64,000 nucleotides of DNA from the NCBI GenBank assembly GCA_036273855.1, contig DASUGU010000124.1, forward strand, positions 62,001 through 126,000, read 5' to 3'. Position 1 is the first letter of the stretch. Every line of letters starts with the position of its first letter. The DNA comes from DATEPR01 sp036273855. GTDB taxonomy: Bacteria; Actinomycetota; Actinomycetes; Mycobacteriales; Pseudonocardiaceae. Both the position numbers and the translations under genes were made by a program. Positions 51,216 through 58,715 of the stretch are shown piece by piece. The notes under the pieces were generated by a model. The model was given only the letters and a program-made list of their open reading frames with translations, was not told the DNA's origin and did no database searches.

Positions 51216-51671
51216 GTGGTTGAAGAAGTGCCTCCGGAGCAGATGCGGGTCTCCGACGTCGACCGGAAGGCCGCGGCCGACCGGCTGAACCGCGCCCACG
51301 ACGACGGCATGATCACGCTGTCCGAGTTCGACTCCCGGGTCGGTGCCGCCTGGCAGGCGGCCACCCGCGGCGAGCTGGCCAGGCTGACCGCCGACCTGCC
51401 GGACAGCCAGCATCCGATCCCGCAGCCCGCGCCGCCGCCACCCCGACCGCCGGTCCGCCGCCGCACCCCGACCGCCCTCCGGGTCCTCAACACGATCTGG
51501 CTGTCGATCCTGGCGGTCAGCCTGGTCGTGTGGGGCCTGATCTGCATCACGACGGGACATTTCGTGTACCCGTGGTGGCTGTGGGTGATCACGCCGGGCG
51601 CGGTGCTGGGCGTGGTGCGGTGGACGGTCCTGAACATGGACGACCCGCCGCCCGCGCTGCCGAAGGGCTGA
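51216..51671 (+). CDS. DUF1707 membrane protein
   Basis: A 151-residue protein. The N-terminal DUF1707 domain reads MRVSDVDRKAAADRLNRAHDDG ... SEFDSRVGAAWQAATRGELARLTADLP. A Pro-rich linker leads to two membrane helices (IWLSILAVSLVVWGLICI and WWLWVITPGAVLGVV). The domain is common in actinobacterial membrane proteins; its function is unknown. GTG 51216 may be leaderless (CAAGAT 6 bp upstream could be a -10); ATG 51243, with GGAG before it, is a good alternative start. Confidence 0.8.
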   Translation: MVEEVPPEQMRVSDVDRKAAADRLNRAHDDGMITLSEFDSRVGAAWQAATRGELARLTADLPDSQHPIPQPAPPPPRPPVRRRTPTALRVLNTIWLSILAVSLVVWGLICITTGHFVYPWWLWVITPGAVLGVVRWTVLNMDDPPPALPKG

Positions 51672-51681
51672 ACGCCCTGGT

Positions 51682-51711
51682 TTGGGTGGTGCGGCACGGT
51701 GCGCGTACACT
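51682..51711 (+). promoter_or_regulatory. Promoter of the infA/alpha operon
   Basis: TTGGGT (51682-51687) and TACACT (51706-51711), 18-bp spacing, about 165 bp before infA. Confidence 0.6.
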
Positions 51712-51874
51712 TGACTGACGGTGCACCAGGTCGCACCCATTCCGTCATGCCTGATTCCAGGCTAGCTCGGGGCAGCTCGTTCTCGAACGTCTGACGAAGT
51801 GGGGTTGCTGGGTGCCCTGCGTAGCTCCCACCAGGGGTTACGTGCTCCCATCACCGTCATGAAACGCGGAGGAC

Positions 51875-52096
51875 ATGGGCAAGAAGGACGGGGCCATCGA
51901 GGTAGAGGGCCGCGTGGTCGAGCCACTTCCCAACGCGATGTTCCGCGTCGAGTTGGAGAACGGCCACCGGGTCCTGGCACACATCAGCGGCAAGATGCGT
52001 CAGCACTACATCCGCATCCTGCCCGAGGACCGGGTCGTCGTGGAGCTCTCGCCGTACGACCTGTCCCGAGGACGCATCGTCTACCGCTACAAGTAG
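51875..52096 (+). CDS. infA: Translation initiation factor IF-1
   Basis: The 73-residue S1-like OB-fold factor. EVEGRVVEPLPNAMFRVELENGH and HISGKMRQHYIRILPEDRVVVELSPYDLSRGRIVYRYK match the family over its full length. ATG follows CGGAGGAC. Confidence 0.98.
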   Translation: MGKKDGAIEVEGRVVEPLPNAMFRVELENGHRVLAHISGKMRQHYIRILPEDRVVVELSPYDLSRGRIVYRYK

Positions 52097-52127
52097 TGAC
52101 GGCTAGCCAGCAGGAGATACGACAGGC

Positions 52128-52241
52128 GTGAAGGTTCAGCCGAGCGTCAAGAAGATCTGCGACAAGTGCAAGGTGATCCGGCGGCACGGCCGGGTCATGG
52201 TGATCTGCGAGAACCTGCGCCACAAACAGCGCCAGGGCTGA
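52128..52241 (+). CDS. rpmJ: 50S ribosomal protein L36
   Basis: The smallest ribosomal protein, 37 residues, zinc-binding type: C11, C14, C27 and His32 form the site. It begins MKVQPSVKKICDKCKV. GTG 52128 with CAGGAGAT upstream. It lies between infA and rpsM as in other bacteria. Confidence 0.97.
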   Translation: MKVQPSVKKICDKCKVIRRHGRVMVICENLRHKQRQG

Positions 52242-52396
52242 GCAGAGCGGATCGACGCAACACAACGAGGACTCCCAGCACCTGCCTGGCCACACGGGCC
52301 AGGCGCACCCCCGGATTCCAGGCCGGGGCCCGCGGACACCAGAGTCGGCCGCGGGGCGGTCGGGGAGCAAACCTGGAGCCGGACGAAAGAGGACAC

Positions 52397-52777
52397 ATGG
52401 CACGACTCATGGGCGTCGACCTGCCCCGCGACAAGCGGATGGAGATCGCGCTGACGTACATCTTCGGTATCGGCCGTACCCGTTCGCGGGAGACGCTGTC
52501 CGCCACCGGGGTGTCGCCGGACCTGAGGTCCAAGGACCTCACCGACGAGGACGTGGCTCGCCTGCGCGACCACATCGAAGCGAATTACAGGGTCGAAGGT
52601 GACCTCCGTCGTGAGGTCGCGGCGGACATCCGTCGCAAGGTCGAGATCGGCTGCTACGAGGGCCTGCGGCACCGCCGCAACCTGCCAGTTCGCGGCCAGC
52701 GGACGAAGACCAACGCCCGCACCCGCAAGGGCCCGAAGAAGACGGTCGCCGGCAAGAAGAAGGCCGGCAAGAAGTAG
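52397..52777 (+). CDS. rpsM: 30S ribosomal protein S13
   Basis: A 126-residue head protein at the subunit bridge. MARLMGVDLPRDKRMEIALTYIFGIG and the basic tail GLRHRRNLPVRGQRTKTNARTRKGPKK are typical. ATG follows AAAGAGGAC. A 155-bp gap after rpmJ contains no gene. Confidence 0.98.
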   Translation: MARLMGVDLPRDKRMEIALTYIFGIGRTRSRETLSATGVSPDLRSKDLTDEDVARLRDHIEANYRVEGDLRREVAADIRRKVEIGCYEGLRHRRNLPVRGQRTKTNARTRKGPKKTVAGKKKAGKK

Positions 52778-52816
52778 CCGCCGTTCCCACTCACGGTCGA
52801 GGAGAGCACCGAAAGC

Positions 52817-53224
52817 ATGCCACCGAAGTCCCGTCAGGGCGCCGCGGTCAAGAAGGTCAGGCGCAAGGAAAAGAAGAACGTCTCGCACGGGCACGCCCAC
52901 ATCAAGAGCACGTTCAACAACACGATCGTGTCGATCACCGACCCCGCCGGCAATGTGATCAGCTGGGCGTCGGCCGGCCACGTCGGCTTCAAGGGTTCCC
53001 GCAAGTCCACGCCGTTCGCGGCGCAGATGGCCGCGGAGAACGCTGCCCGCAAGGCTGCCGAGCACGGCATGAAGAAGGTCGACGTCTACGTCAAGGGTCC
53101 GGGTTCGGGCCGGGAGACGGCGATCCGGTCGCTGCAGGCGGCCGGTCTCGAGGTCGGCAACATCCAGGACGTGACCCCGCAGCCGCACAACGGCTGCCGT
53201 CCGCCCAAGCGGCGCCGGGTCTAG
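52817..53224 (+). CDS. rpsK: 30S ribosomal protein S11
   Basis: A 135-residue platform protein. NTIVSITDPAGNVISWASAGHVGFKGSRKSTPFAAQ and PHNGCRPPKRRRV are diagnostic. Confidence 0.98.
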   Translation: MPPKSRQGAAVKKVRRKEKKNVSHGHAHIKSTFNNTIVSITDPAGNVISWASAGHVGFKGSRKSTPFAAQMAAENAARKAAEHGMKKVDVYVKGPGSGRETAIRSLQAAGLEVGNIQDVTPQPHNGCRPPKRRRV

Positions 53225-53245
53225 GGCGGGGAGGAGTAACACACC

Positions 53246-53851
53246 ATGGCTCGTTACACCGGACCCATCACCCGCAAGTCCCGCCGGCTCAAGGTCGACC
53301 TCGTCGGCGGCGACCAGGCGTTCGAGCGTCGCCCCTACCCGCCCGGCCAGCACGGCCGCGGCCGGATCAAGGAGAGCGAGTTCCTGCTCCAGCAGCAGGA
53401 GAAGCAGAAGGCGCGCTTCACCTACGGCGTGCTGGAGCGGCAGTTCAGCCGGTACTACAAGGAGGCCGTCCGGCGGCCCGGCAAGACCGGTGAGAACCTG
53501 CTGCAGCTGTTGGAGTCCAGGCTGGACAACGTGGTCTACCGCGCCGGCCTGGCCAGGACCCGCCGGCAGGCCAGGCAACTGGTCAGCCACGGCCACTTCA
53601 TCGTCAACGGGCACGCGGTCAACGTGCCCAGCTACCAGGTGTCCAAGTGGGACATCATCGACGTGAAGCCGAAGTCGATGCCGACGCTGCCCTTCGAGGT
53701 GGCCAAGGCGACGATGGGCGACCGGCCGATTCCCGCGTGGCTGCAGGTCGTTCCGTCGAACCTGCGGATTCTCGTCCACCAGCTCCCGGAGCGGGCGCAG
53801 ATCGACACCCCGGTCCAGGAACAGTTGATCGTCGAGTTCTACTCGAAGTGA
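53246..53851 (+). CDS. rpsD: 30S ribosomal protein S4
   Basis: A 201-residue assembly initiator with the S4 RNA-binding domain (RRQARQLVSHGHFIVNGHAVN). It lacks the N-terminal Cys zinc site (zinc-free form). Confidence 0.98.
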   Translation: MARYTGPITRKSRRLKVDLVGGDQAFERRPYPPGQHGRGRIKESEFLLQQQEKQKARFTYGVLERQFSRYYKEAVRRPGKTGENLLQLLESRLDNVVYRAGLARTRRQARQLVSHGHFIVNGHAVNVPSYQVSKWDIIDVKPKSMPTLPFEVAKATMGDRPIPAWLQVVPSNLRILVHQLPERAQIDTPVQEQLIVEFYSK

Positions 53852-53945
53852 TTCACCCCGGTCCGGTGGTGGATTCCGCCGCCGGACCGGTGCGCCATCC
53901 CAGTCGGCGTCATATGGCGGGCGCCACTGCGAAAGGAACACTGAA

Positions 53946-55001
53946 GTGCTGATTTCCCAACGGCCGACGCTGGCCGAGGACACTCTGAACGAAACGCGTT
54001 CCCGGTTCACCATCGAACCGCTCGAGCCCGGTTTCGGTTACACGCTCGGCAACTCGCTGCGCCGCACGCTGCTCTCGTCCATCCCCGGCGCTGCCGTCAC
54101 GAGCATCCGGATCGACGGCGTGCTGCACGAGTTCACCACCGTGCCCGGTGTGAAGGAGGATGTCACCGACATCATCCTGAACCTCAAGGAGCTGGTGATC
54201 AGCTCCGAGGAGGACGAGCCGGTGACCATGTACCTGCGCAAGCAGGGCCCCGGTGTGGTGACCGCGGGCGACATCGTGCCGCCGGCCGGTGTCACGGTGC
54301 ACAACCCCGACCTGCACATCGCCACCCTGAACAGCAAGGGCAAGCTGGAGATCGAGCTCGTGGTCGAGCGCGGTCGCGGTTACGTCCCTGCCGTGCAGAA
54401 CAAGCAGGCGGGTGCCGAGATCGGCCGTATCCCGGTCGACTCGATCTACTCGCCGGTGCTCAAGGTGACGTACAAGGTCGAGGCCACCCGTGTCGAGCAG
54501 CGCACGGACTTCGACAAGCTGATCCTGGACGTGGAGACCAAGCCGTCGATCACGCCGAGGGACGCCGTCGCGTCCTCGGGCAAGACGCTGGTCGAACTGT
54601 TCGGCCTGGCCCGCGAGCTGAACGTGGACGCGGAGGGCATCGAGATCGGCCCGTCGCCCGCCGAGGCGGACACCATCGCCGCGTTCGCGATGCCGATCGA
54701 GGACCTCGACCTGACGGTGCGCTCGTACAACTGCCTGAAGCGTGAGGGCATCCACACCGTCGGCGAGCTGGTCTCGCGCAGCGAGGCCGACCTGCTCGAC
54801 ATCCGCAACTTCGGTGCCAAGTCGATCGACGAGGTCAAGATGAAGCTCGTCGGTCTCGGCCTGTCGCTGAAGGACAGCCCGCCCGGGTTCGACCCGTCCG
54901 CCGCCGCGTCCGACTACCCGGCCGACGGCTGGGGTGTGGACGCGCACCTGGACGGCGGTCACGACGACGGTCACGACTACGCAGAGACGGAGCAGCTCTG
55001 A
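53946..55001 (+). CDS. rpoA: DNA-directed RNA polymerase subunit alpha
   Basis: A 351-residue alpha subunit. The N-terminal dimerisation domain has EPLEPGFGYTLGNSLRRTLLSSIPGAAVT. The C-terminal UP-element/activator domain has PIEDLDLTVRSYNCLKREGIHTV and LLDIRNFGAKSIDEVKMKL. A short acidic/His tail ends it. GTG 53946 follows GAAAGGAAC. Confidence 0.98.
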   Translation: MLISQRPTLAEDTLNETRSRFTIEPLEPGFGYTLGNSLRRTLLSSIPGAAVTSIRIDGVLHEFTTVPGVKEDVTDIILNLKELVISSEEDEPVTMYLRKQGPGVVTAGDIVPPAGVTVHNPDLHIATLNSKGKLEIELVVERGRGYVPAVQNKQAGAEIGRIPVDSIYSPVLKVTYKVEATRVEQRTDFDKLILDVETKPSITPRDAVASSGKTLVELFGLARELNVDAEGIEIGPSPAEADTIAAFAMPIEDLDLTVRSYNCLKREGIHTVGELVSRSEADLLDIRNFGAKSIDEVKMKLVGLGLSLKDSPPGFDPSAAASDYPADGWGVDAHLDGGHDDGHDYAETEQL

Positions 55002-55046
55002 CCGTCCGGATAGGACGGCCGTGCTGTACGCAACGAGGAGCAAGAT

Positions 55047-55625
55047 ATGCCGACCCCGACCAAGGGCCGCCGTCTCGGCGGGTCGCCGGCCCACGAGCGG
55101 CTGATGCTGGCCAACCTGGCCACGTCGCTGTTCGAGCACGGCCGGATCACCACCACCGAAGCGAAGGCGAGGCGGCTGCGGCCGTTCGCCGAGCGGCTGA
55201 TCAGCAAGGCCAAGCGCGGTGACCTGCACAACCGTCGCGAGGTCATGAAGACCATCCGGGACAAGGACATCGTGCACAAGCTGTTCGCGGAGATCGGTCC
55301 GTTCTTCGCGACCCGGCCCGGTGGCTACACCCGGATCGTCAAGACGATGCCCCGCAAGGGTGACAACGCCAAGATGGCCGTGATCGCGCTGGTGGCGGAG
55401 CAGACCGCGACCGAGGAGGCCGGCCGCGTCACGCGGGCGGCGGCCAACCGGCGGACGAAGGCGGCGGCTCCGGCCGAGACGCCCGAGCCGACCGAGGAGG
55501 TCCCGGCCAAGGACGTCGTCAACGACGAGACCCCGGACGTGGTCGACGCCCCGGAGGACACCGTCGAGGACGCCACCCCCGAGGCCGACGCCGACGAGGC
55601 GGCGGCCGAGAAGGACGAGTCCTGA
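55047..55625 (+). CDS. rplQ: 50S ribosomal protein L17
   Basis: A 192-residue L17. The core (to about residue 118) has MPTPTKGRRLGGSPAHERLMLANLA and RPGGYTRIVKTMPRKGDNAKMAVI. An acidic Ala/Glu/Asp tail of some 70 residues follows, usual in actinobacteria. Its last codons contain the ribosome binding site of truA, and the stop overlaps the truA start. Confidence 0.97.
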   Translation: MPTPTKGRRLGGSPAHERLMLANLATSLFEHGRITTTEAKARRLRPFAERLISKAKRGDLHNRREVMKTIRDKDIVHKLFAEIGPFFATRPGGYTRIVKTMPRKGDNAKMAVIALVAEQTATEEAGRVTRAAANRRTKAAAPAETPEPTEEVPAKDVVNDETPDVVDAPEDTVEDATPEADADEAAAEKDES

Positions 55626-56515
55626 CGACGGAGCACAGCACGCACGAGCCCGCCGCGCCCACCAGGGCCGGCGGGCTCGTCCGCGTCCGGCTGGACTTCG
55701 CCTACGACGGCACGGACTTCTCCGGGTGGGCCGCCCAGCCGAGCAGGCGGACCGTGCAGGGTGTGCTGGCCGAGGTGCTCGCGGTGCACGGTCCGGGCCG
55801 CCGGCCGCCGGAGAAGCTGGTGGTGGCCGGCCGGACCGACGCCGGCGTGCACGCCACGAACCAGGTGGCGCACCTGGAGGTCCTGCCCTACGACGACGAC
55901 CTGGACCGGTTGGTCGGCCGGTGGAACCGGATGCTGCCGCCGGACGTGCGGGTGCTGTCCGCGCGGGCGGTGCCGGTCGAGTTCGACGCCCGGTTCTCCG
56001 CGCTGCGCCGGCATTACGCGTACCGCGTGGCGGACCGGCCGTTCGGTGCGTTGCCGTTGGAGCGCAGGGACACGTTGAGCTGGTACCGGCCGCTGGACGT
56101 GGCGCTGCTGAACGAGGCGTCCGCCCGGCTGCTCGGGGAACACGACTTCGTGGCGTTCTGCCGGCGCCGCGAGGGCGCCACGACGATCCGGGATCTCCAG
56201 CGCCTGGAGTGGACGCGCCAGGACGACGGTGTGGTGGTCGCGCGGGTGTCGGCGGACGCGTTCTGCCATTCGATGGTGCGCAGCCTCATCGGTGCGTTGC
56301 TGGCCGTCGGGGAGGGCAGGCTGCCGGTGGAGTGGCCCTCGTCGCTGCTGCGGGCCACGACGCGGCCCAGCACGGTCGCGGTGGCGGCGCCGCACGGGTT
56401 GACGCTGCTGGGCGTGGACTACCCGCCCGACGACGAGCTGGCCGCCCGGGCCGAGCAGACCCGGAATCTTCGTCAACCGCGCCTTGACGAACAGGCATCG
56501 TCAAGCCATAGTTGA
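55622..56515 (+). CDS. truA: tRNA pseudouridine(38-40) synthase TruA, apparent CTG start
   Basis: Converts uridines 38-40 of the tRNA anticodon stem to pseudouridine. The conserved core begins VRLDFAYDGTDFSGWA, and the catalytic Asp lies in GRTDAGVHA; RRHYAYRV and HDFVAFC follow. In this frame no ATG, GTG or TTG exists between the upstream region and GTG 55754, which is after the conserved start of the domain. The only fitting start is CTG at 55622, which overlaps the rplQ stop (CTGA) and has AAGGA at 55611-55615, 6 bp upstream. Total 297 residues. Confidence 0.88.
   Translation: MTTEHSTHEPAAPTRAGGLVRVRLDFAYDGTDFSGWAAQPSRRTVQGVLAEVLAVHGPGRRPPEKLVVAGRTDAGVHATNQVAHLEVLPYDDDLDRLVGRWNRMLPPDVRVLSARAVPVEFDARFSALRRHYAYRVADRPFGALPLERRDTLSWYRPLDVALLNEASARLLGEHDFVAFCRRREGATTIRDLQRLEWTRQDDGVVVARVSADAFCHSMVRSLIGALLAVGEGRLPVEWPSSLLRATTRPSTVAVAAPHGLTLLGVDYPPDDELAARAEQTRNLRQPRLDEQASSSHS
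56471..56489. promoter_or_regulatory. Inverted repeat 1 upstream of the HTH/Clp-N gene
   Basis: CGTCAA (56471-56476), 7-bp spacer, TTGACG (56484-56489). It is identical in arms and spacing to the second site and lies in the 3' end of truA. Confidence 0.75.
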
Positions 56516-56517
56516 CG
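56499..56517. promoter_or_regulatory. Inverted repeat 2 upstream of the HTH/Clp-N gene
   Basis: CGTCAA (56499-56504), 7-bp spacer, TTGACG (56512-56517). It ends 1 bp before the gene start and covers the truA stop codon. The centres of the two sites are 28 bp apart. Confidence 0.75.
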
Positions 56518-56518
56518 C

Positions 56519-57226
56519 ATGAGTCCTTTGAACCTGAATCTCACCGATCTGATCGCCAACGTCGACGACGACCTGCCCGAAACGGCCGCACTGGCCAAGG
56601 TGGCCGAGGCGCAGTCCCGCTCCCACACGCTGGCCGCGCTGGGCGACCAGTTGGTCAGCCACTACGTGGCCATCGCCCGTGACGACGGGGCGTCCTGGGC
56701 GGAGATCGGCGACGCCATCGGGGTGTCCAAACAGGCCGTCCAGCAACGACATTCGCCCCAACTGTTCAGCCGCTTCACCGACCTGTCCCGGCACGCCGTG
56801 GTCCTGGCAATGGAGGTGGTCCGCACCTACCGCCACGACCACGTCGACACCGACCACGTCCTGATCGGCCTGCTGGACGAACCCCGTGGCCTGGCCGCCC
56901 GCCTGATGACCGAGCACGCCGGCTCGGCCGAGGCGGTCCGCGCCGCCATCGAGCCGCTCATGGACCCGAGGGGCAAGAAGACCCCGCGCGGCCACATTCC
57001 GTTCACCACGGCCAACAAGCAGGCCCTGGAGGCGGCGGTCCAGGCGTCCGCCGAACTGGACAACGACTTCGTCGGCACCGAGCACCTGCTGCTGGGCCTG
57101 CTGTCGGTGGACGGCAAGGCCAAGGACGCGCTGGCCACCCTGGGCATCACCCTGGAAACGATGAAACCGCGGGTAACCGAGGCCATCGCCCACCTCATGG
57201 CCCAGCCCCGCACCACGACGGACTGA
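56519..57226 (+). CDS. HTH and double Clp-N domain protein, probable regulator
   Basis: A 235-residue protein. Residues 59-77 (SWAEIGDAIGVSKQAVQQR) look like a helix-turn-helix. From about residue 80 two Clp N-terminal repeats follow, each with the pattern HVDTDHVLIGLLDEP / FVGTEHLLLGLLSVDG. Clp-N repeats normally bind adaptors or substrates of ClpC/ClpB; here there is no ATPase, so the protein is probably a transcription regulator or sensor linked to proteostasis. ATG 56519 lies 1 bp after a palindrome and 3 bp after the truA stop, with no clear ribosome binding site. That suggests a leaderless mRNA or coupling to truA. Confidence 0.8.
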   Translation: MSPLNLNLTDLIANVDDDLPETAALAKVAEAQSRSHTLAALGDQLVSHYVAIARDDGASWAEIGDAIGVSKQAVQQRHSPQLFSRFTDLSRHAVVLAMEVVRTYRHDHVDTDHVLIGLLDEPRGLAARLMTEHAGSAEAVRAAIEPLMDPRGKKTPRGHIPFTTANKQALEAAVQASAELDNDFVGTEHLLLGLLSVDGKAKDALATLGITLETMKPRVTEAIAHLMAQPRTTTD

Positions 57227-57255
57227 CCGAGCCAGGGCAGGCCGGCACCCCACTC

Positions 57256-57332
57256 GCCGGCCTGCCCGCCCGGCCCTCTTGCCGGCCTGCCCGCCCGGCC
57301 GGTACCCCTCTTGCCGGCCTGCCCGCCCGGCC
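57256..57332. repeat. Three 20-bp GC-rich direct repeats
   Basis: GCCGGCCTGCCCGCCCGGCC occurs identically at 57256-57275, 57281-57300 and 57313-57332, in the 122-bp gap between two genes. The linkers are CTCTT and GGTACCCCTCTT, the second being an extended form of the first. Each copy can fold into a small hairpin (GCCGG/CCGGC). Confidence 0.9.
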
Positions 57333-57348
57333 GTCGTAGATTGCGATC

Positions 57349-57993
57349 ATGAGCCTGGCCGACGTGCGCCGCCGGCATCGGCCCGCCGTGCTGGCCAACC
57401 AGGTGCGGCCGGCGGACGGGTGGGGCCTGCCCTGCCGGGCCTATCTCGGGTTCGCCCGGCCCGATCCGGTCGCGGCGGCAGCGCTCGCCGAGATCCAATC
57501 CGGTGTCGCGGAACCGGCCCTGCTCGCGGTCCCGGCATCGGCGATGCACGTCATGCTGGTCAAGCTGATCCCGGTATGGGACGAGTTCGACCGCCCCAAG
57601 GACGAGCTGTGGGAACAGTGCGGCCCGGAGTGGCTGGCCGCCCTGACCGAGGTGGCCGCCGGGATCAGGCGCTTCCCCTTGCGTTTCCGGCAGCTCGCCG
57701 CGACCGACTCGGCCGTCATCGCGGTGGCCGACGAGCCGAACCCGTTCACCGCGCTGCGCCGGGCCGTGGTGCCGCTGCTGCGCACTCCCGGCGAGTCGAG
57801 CCCGGGAAACCTGGCCCACATCACGCTGTTCCGCTACGCCACACCGTTGCGCGACCCCGCGGCGCTGCTGGACCGGTTGGCGGCCATGGAGTTCAGCGTG
57901 ACGGTCGACGTCGGCGACCTACTGGTCGTCCGCGAGACCGTCTTCCCGTGCCTGGACTACGACGTGCTGCACCGCGTGCCGCTGGCCGGTTAG
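57349..57993 (+). CDS. 2H-phosphoesterase-like protein (2'-5' RNA ligase/cyclic phosphodiesterase fold)
   Basis: A 214-residue protein. Two His motifs at family-like spacing are seen: HVML at 67-70 and HITL at 157-160. The 2H superfamily uses two HxT/Sx motifs to act on 2',3'-cyclic or 2'-5' phosphates; the first motif here has Met in place of the Thr/Ser, so activity is uncertain. The rest is Ala/Arg-rich with alternating strands. It follows the triple repeat and overlaps the convergent gene by 4 bp. No family name is certain. Confidence 0.6.
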   Translation: MSLADVRRRHRPAVLANQVRPADGWGLPCRAYLGFARPDPVAAAALAEIQSGVAEPALLAVPASAMHVMLVKLIPVWDEFDRPKDELWEQCGPEWLAALTEVAAGIRRFPLRFRQLAATDSAVIAVADEPNPFTALRRAVVPLLRTPGESSPGNLAHITLFRYATPLRDPAALLDRLAAMEFSVTVDVGDLLVVRETVFPCLDYDVLHRVPLAG

Positions 57994-58715
57994 TCGCCTC
58001 GGCGGACCGGGCCGAGGATCTGCTTCTCCTTCGGCGTGGTGAGCAACCGAACCGGACGCCACAGGTTGCGGCCCAGGGCCACCACCTGGTCCTCCTTCAG
58101 GTTCACCAACTGCTGCACCAGCGGCGGCGGCAGGCGCCAGATGCGCCCGGCGAGCTGCGCCTGACCCATCGGTTGCCGTTGCAGCAGCACCAGATCCGCC
58201 GAATTGGCCAGCGCGGTCGCCTGCGGGTGCAGGTAGGGCAGCACGTACACCGTCGTCTGCCACGCCGACCGGGGCGGGAACAGCTCCTGTGGCGTCGAAC
58301 CGCCGTCGTGCATCACCAGCAGCGGACCGTCCTCAGTGGCCCTGGGCAGCTCGACCGGGTTCAACCGGCGGATCTGCACCAGCGGCACCGGCCGCCCGTC
58401 CGGACCCTCACCGGCGGCCTTCGCCAACACCTGCCACGCGGCGGGCCGTGCGGTCGCCACCACCACCCAGGCGCCCGTCGCCATCGCGCGCAACGCCAAC
58501 TGCCGGGCCAGGTACAGCCCGCCGACGCACACGATCCTGGTCGGCGTCGGTCGCAACACCGACACGGCCAGCGGCTCGTTGTTCATGCCCGAGCCGAGCA
58601 CCATGCCACCGCGGTCACCGGCCGGGCTCACCGCGTCCAGCATCGCGGGCGACACCAGGAACTCCGGCGCCACACCGGCCTGGCTGCTCAGGTCCAACTG
58701 CCGTCCCCTGGCCAT
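57990..58715 (-). CDS. Uncharacterised protein coupled to eccE in the ESX locus
   Basis: A 241-residue protein without a recognised name. No membrane helix or signal peptide is evident. The stretch TRIVCVGGLYLARQLALRAM followed by WVVVATARPAAW, and later GPLLVMHDGG and SADLVLLQRQ, resembles the strand order of a P-loop NTPase lacking a true Walker A (no GKT/S). It might be a degenerate ATPase-like partner, as in the third domain of EccC. Its ATG overlaps the eccE stop by one base (TGATG), so it is translated with eccE and likely belongs to the secretion machine. The ATPase likeness is inference. Confidence 0.7.
   Translation of the reverse strand: MARGRQLDLSSQAGVAPEFLVSPAMLDAVSPAGDRGGMVLGSGMNNEPLAVSVLRPTPTRIVCVGGLYLARQLALRAMATGAWVVVATARPAAWQVLAKAAGEGPDGRPVPLVQIRRLNPVELPRATEDGPLLVMHDGGSTPQELFPPRSAWQTTVYVLPYLHPQATALANSADLVLLQRQPMGQAQLAGRIWRLPPPLVQQLVNLKEDQVVALGRNLWRPVRLLTTPKEKQILGPVRRGD

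Noticed and set aside
55754..56515. GTG 55754 as the truA start
   Set aside because: It removes the conserved YDGTDFSGW segment of the TruA fold; the CTG start with a good ribosome binding site fits better.
57256..57332. CRISPR-like array
   Set aside because: Only three 20-bp copies with 5- and 12-bp linkers and no cas genes; spacing is far too short.
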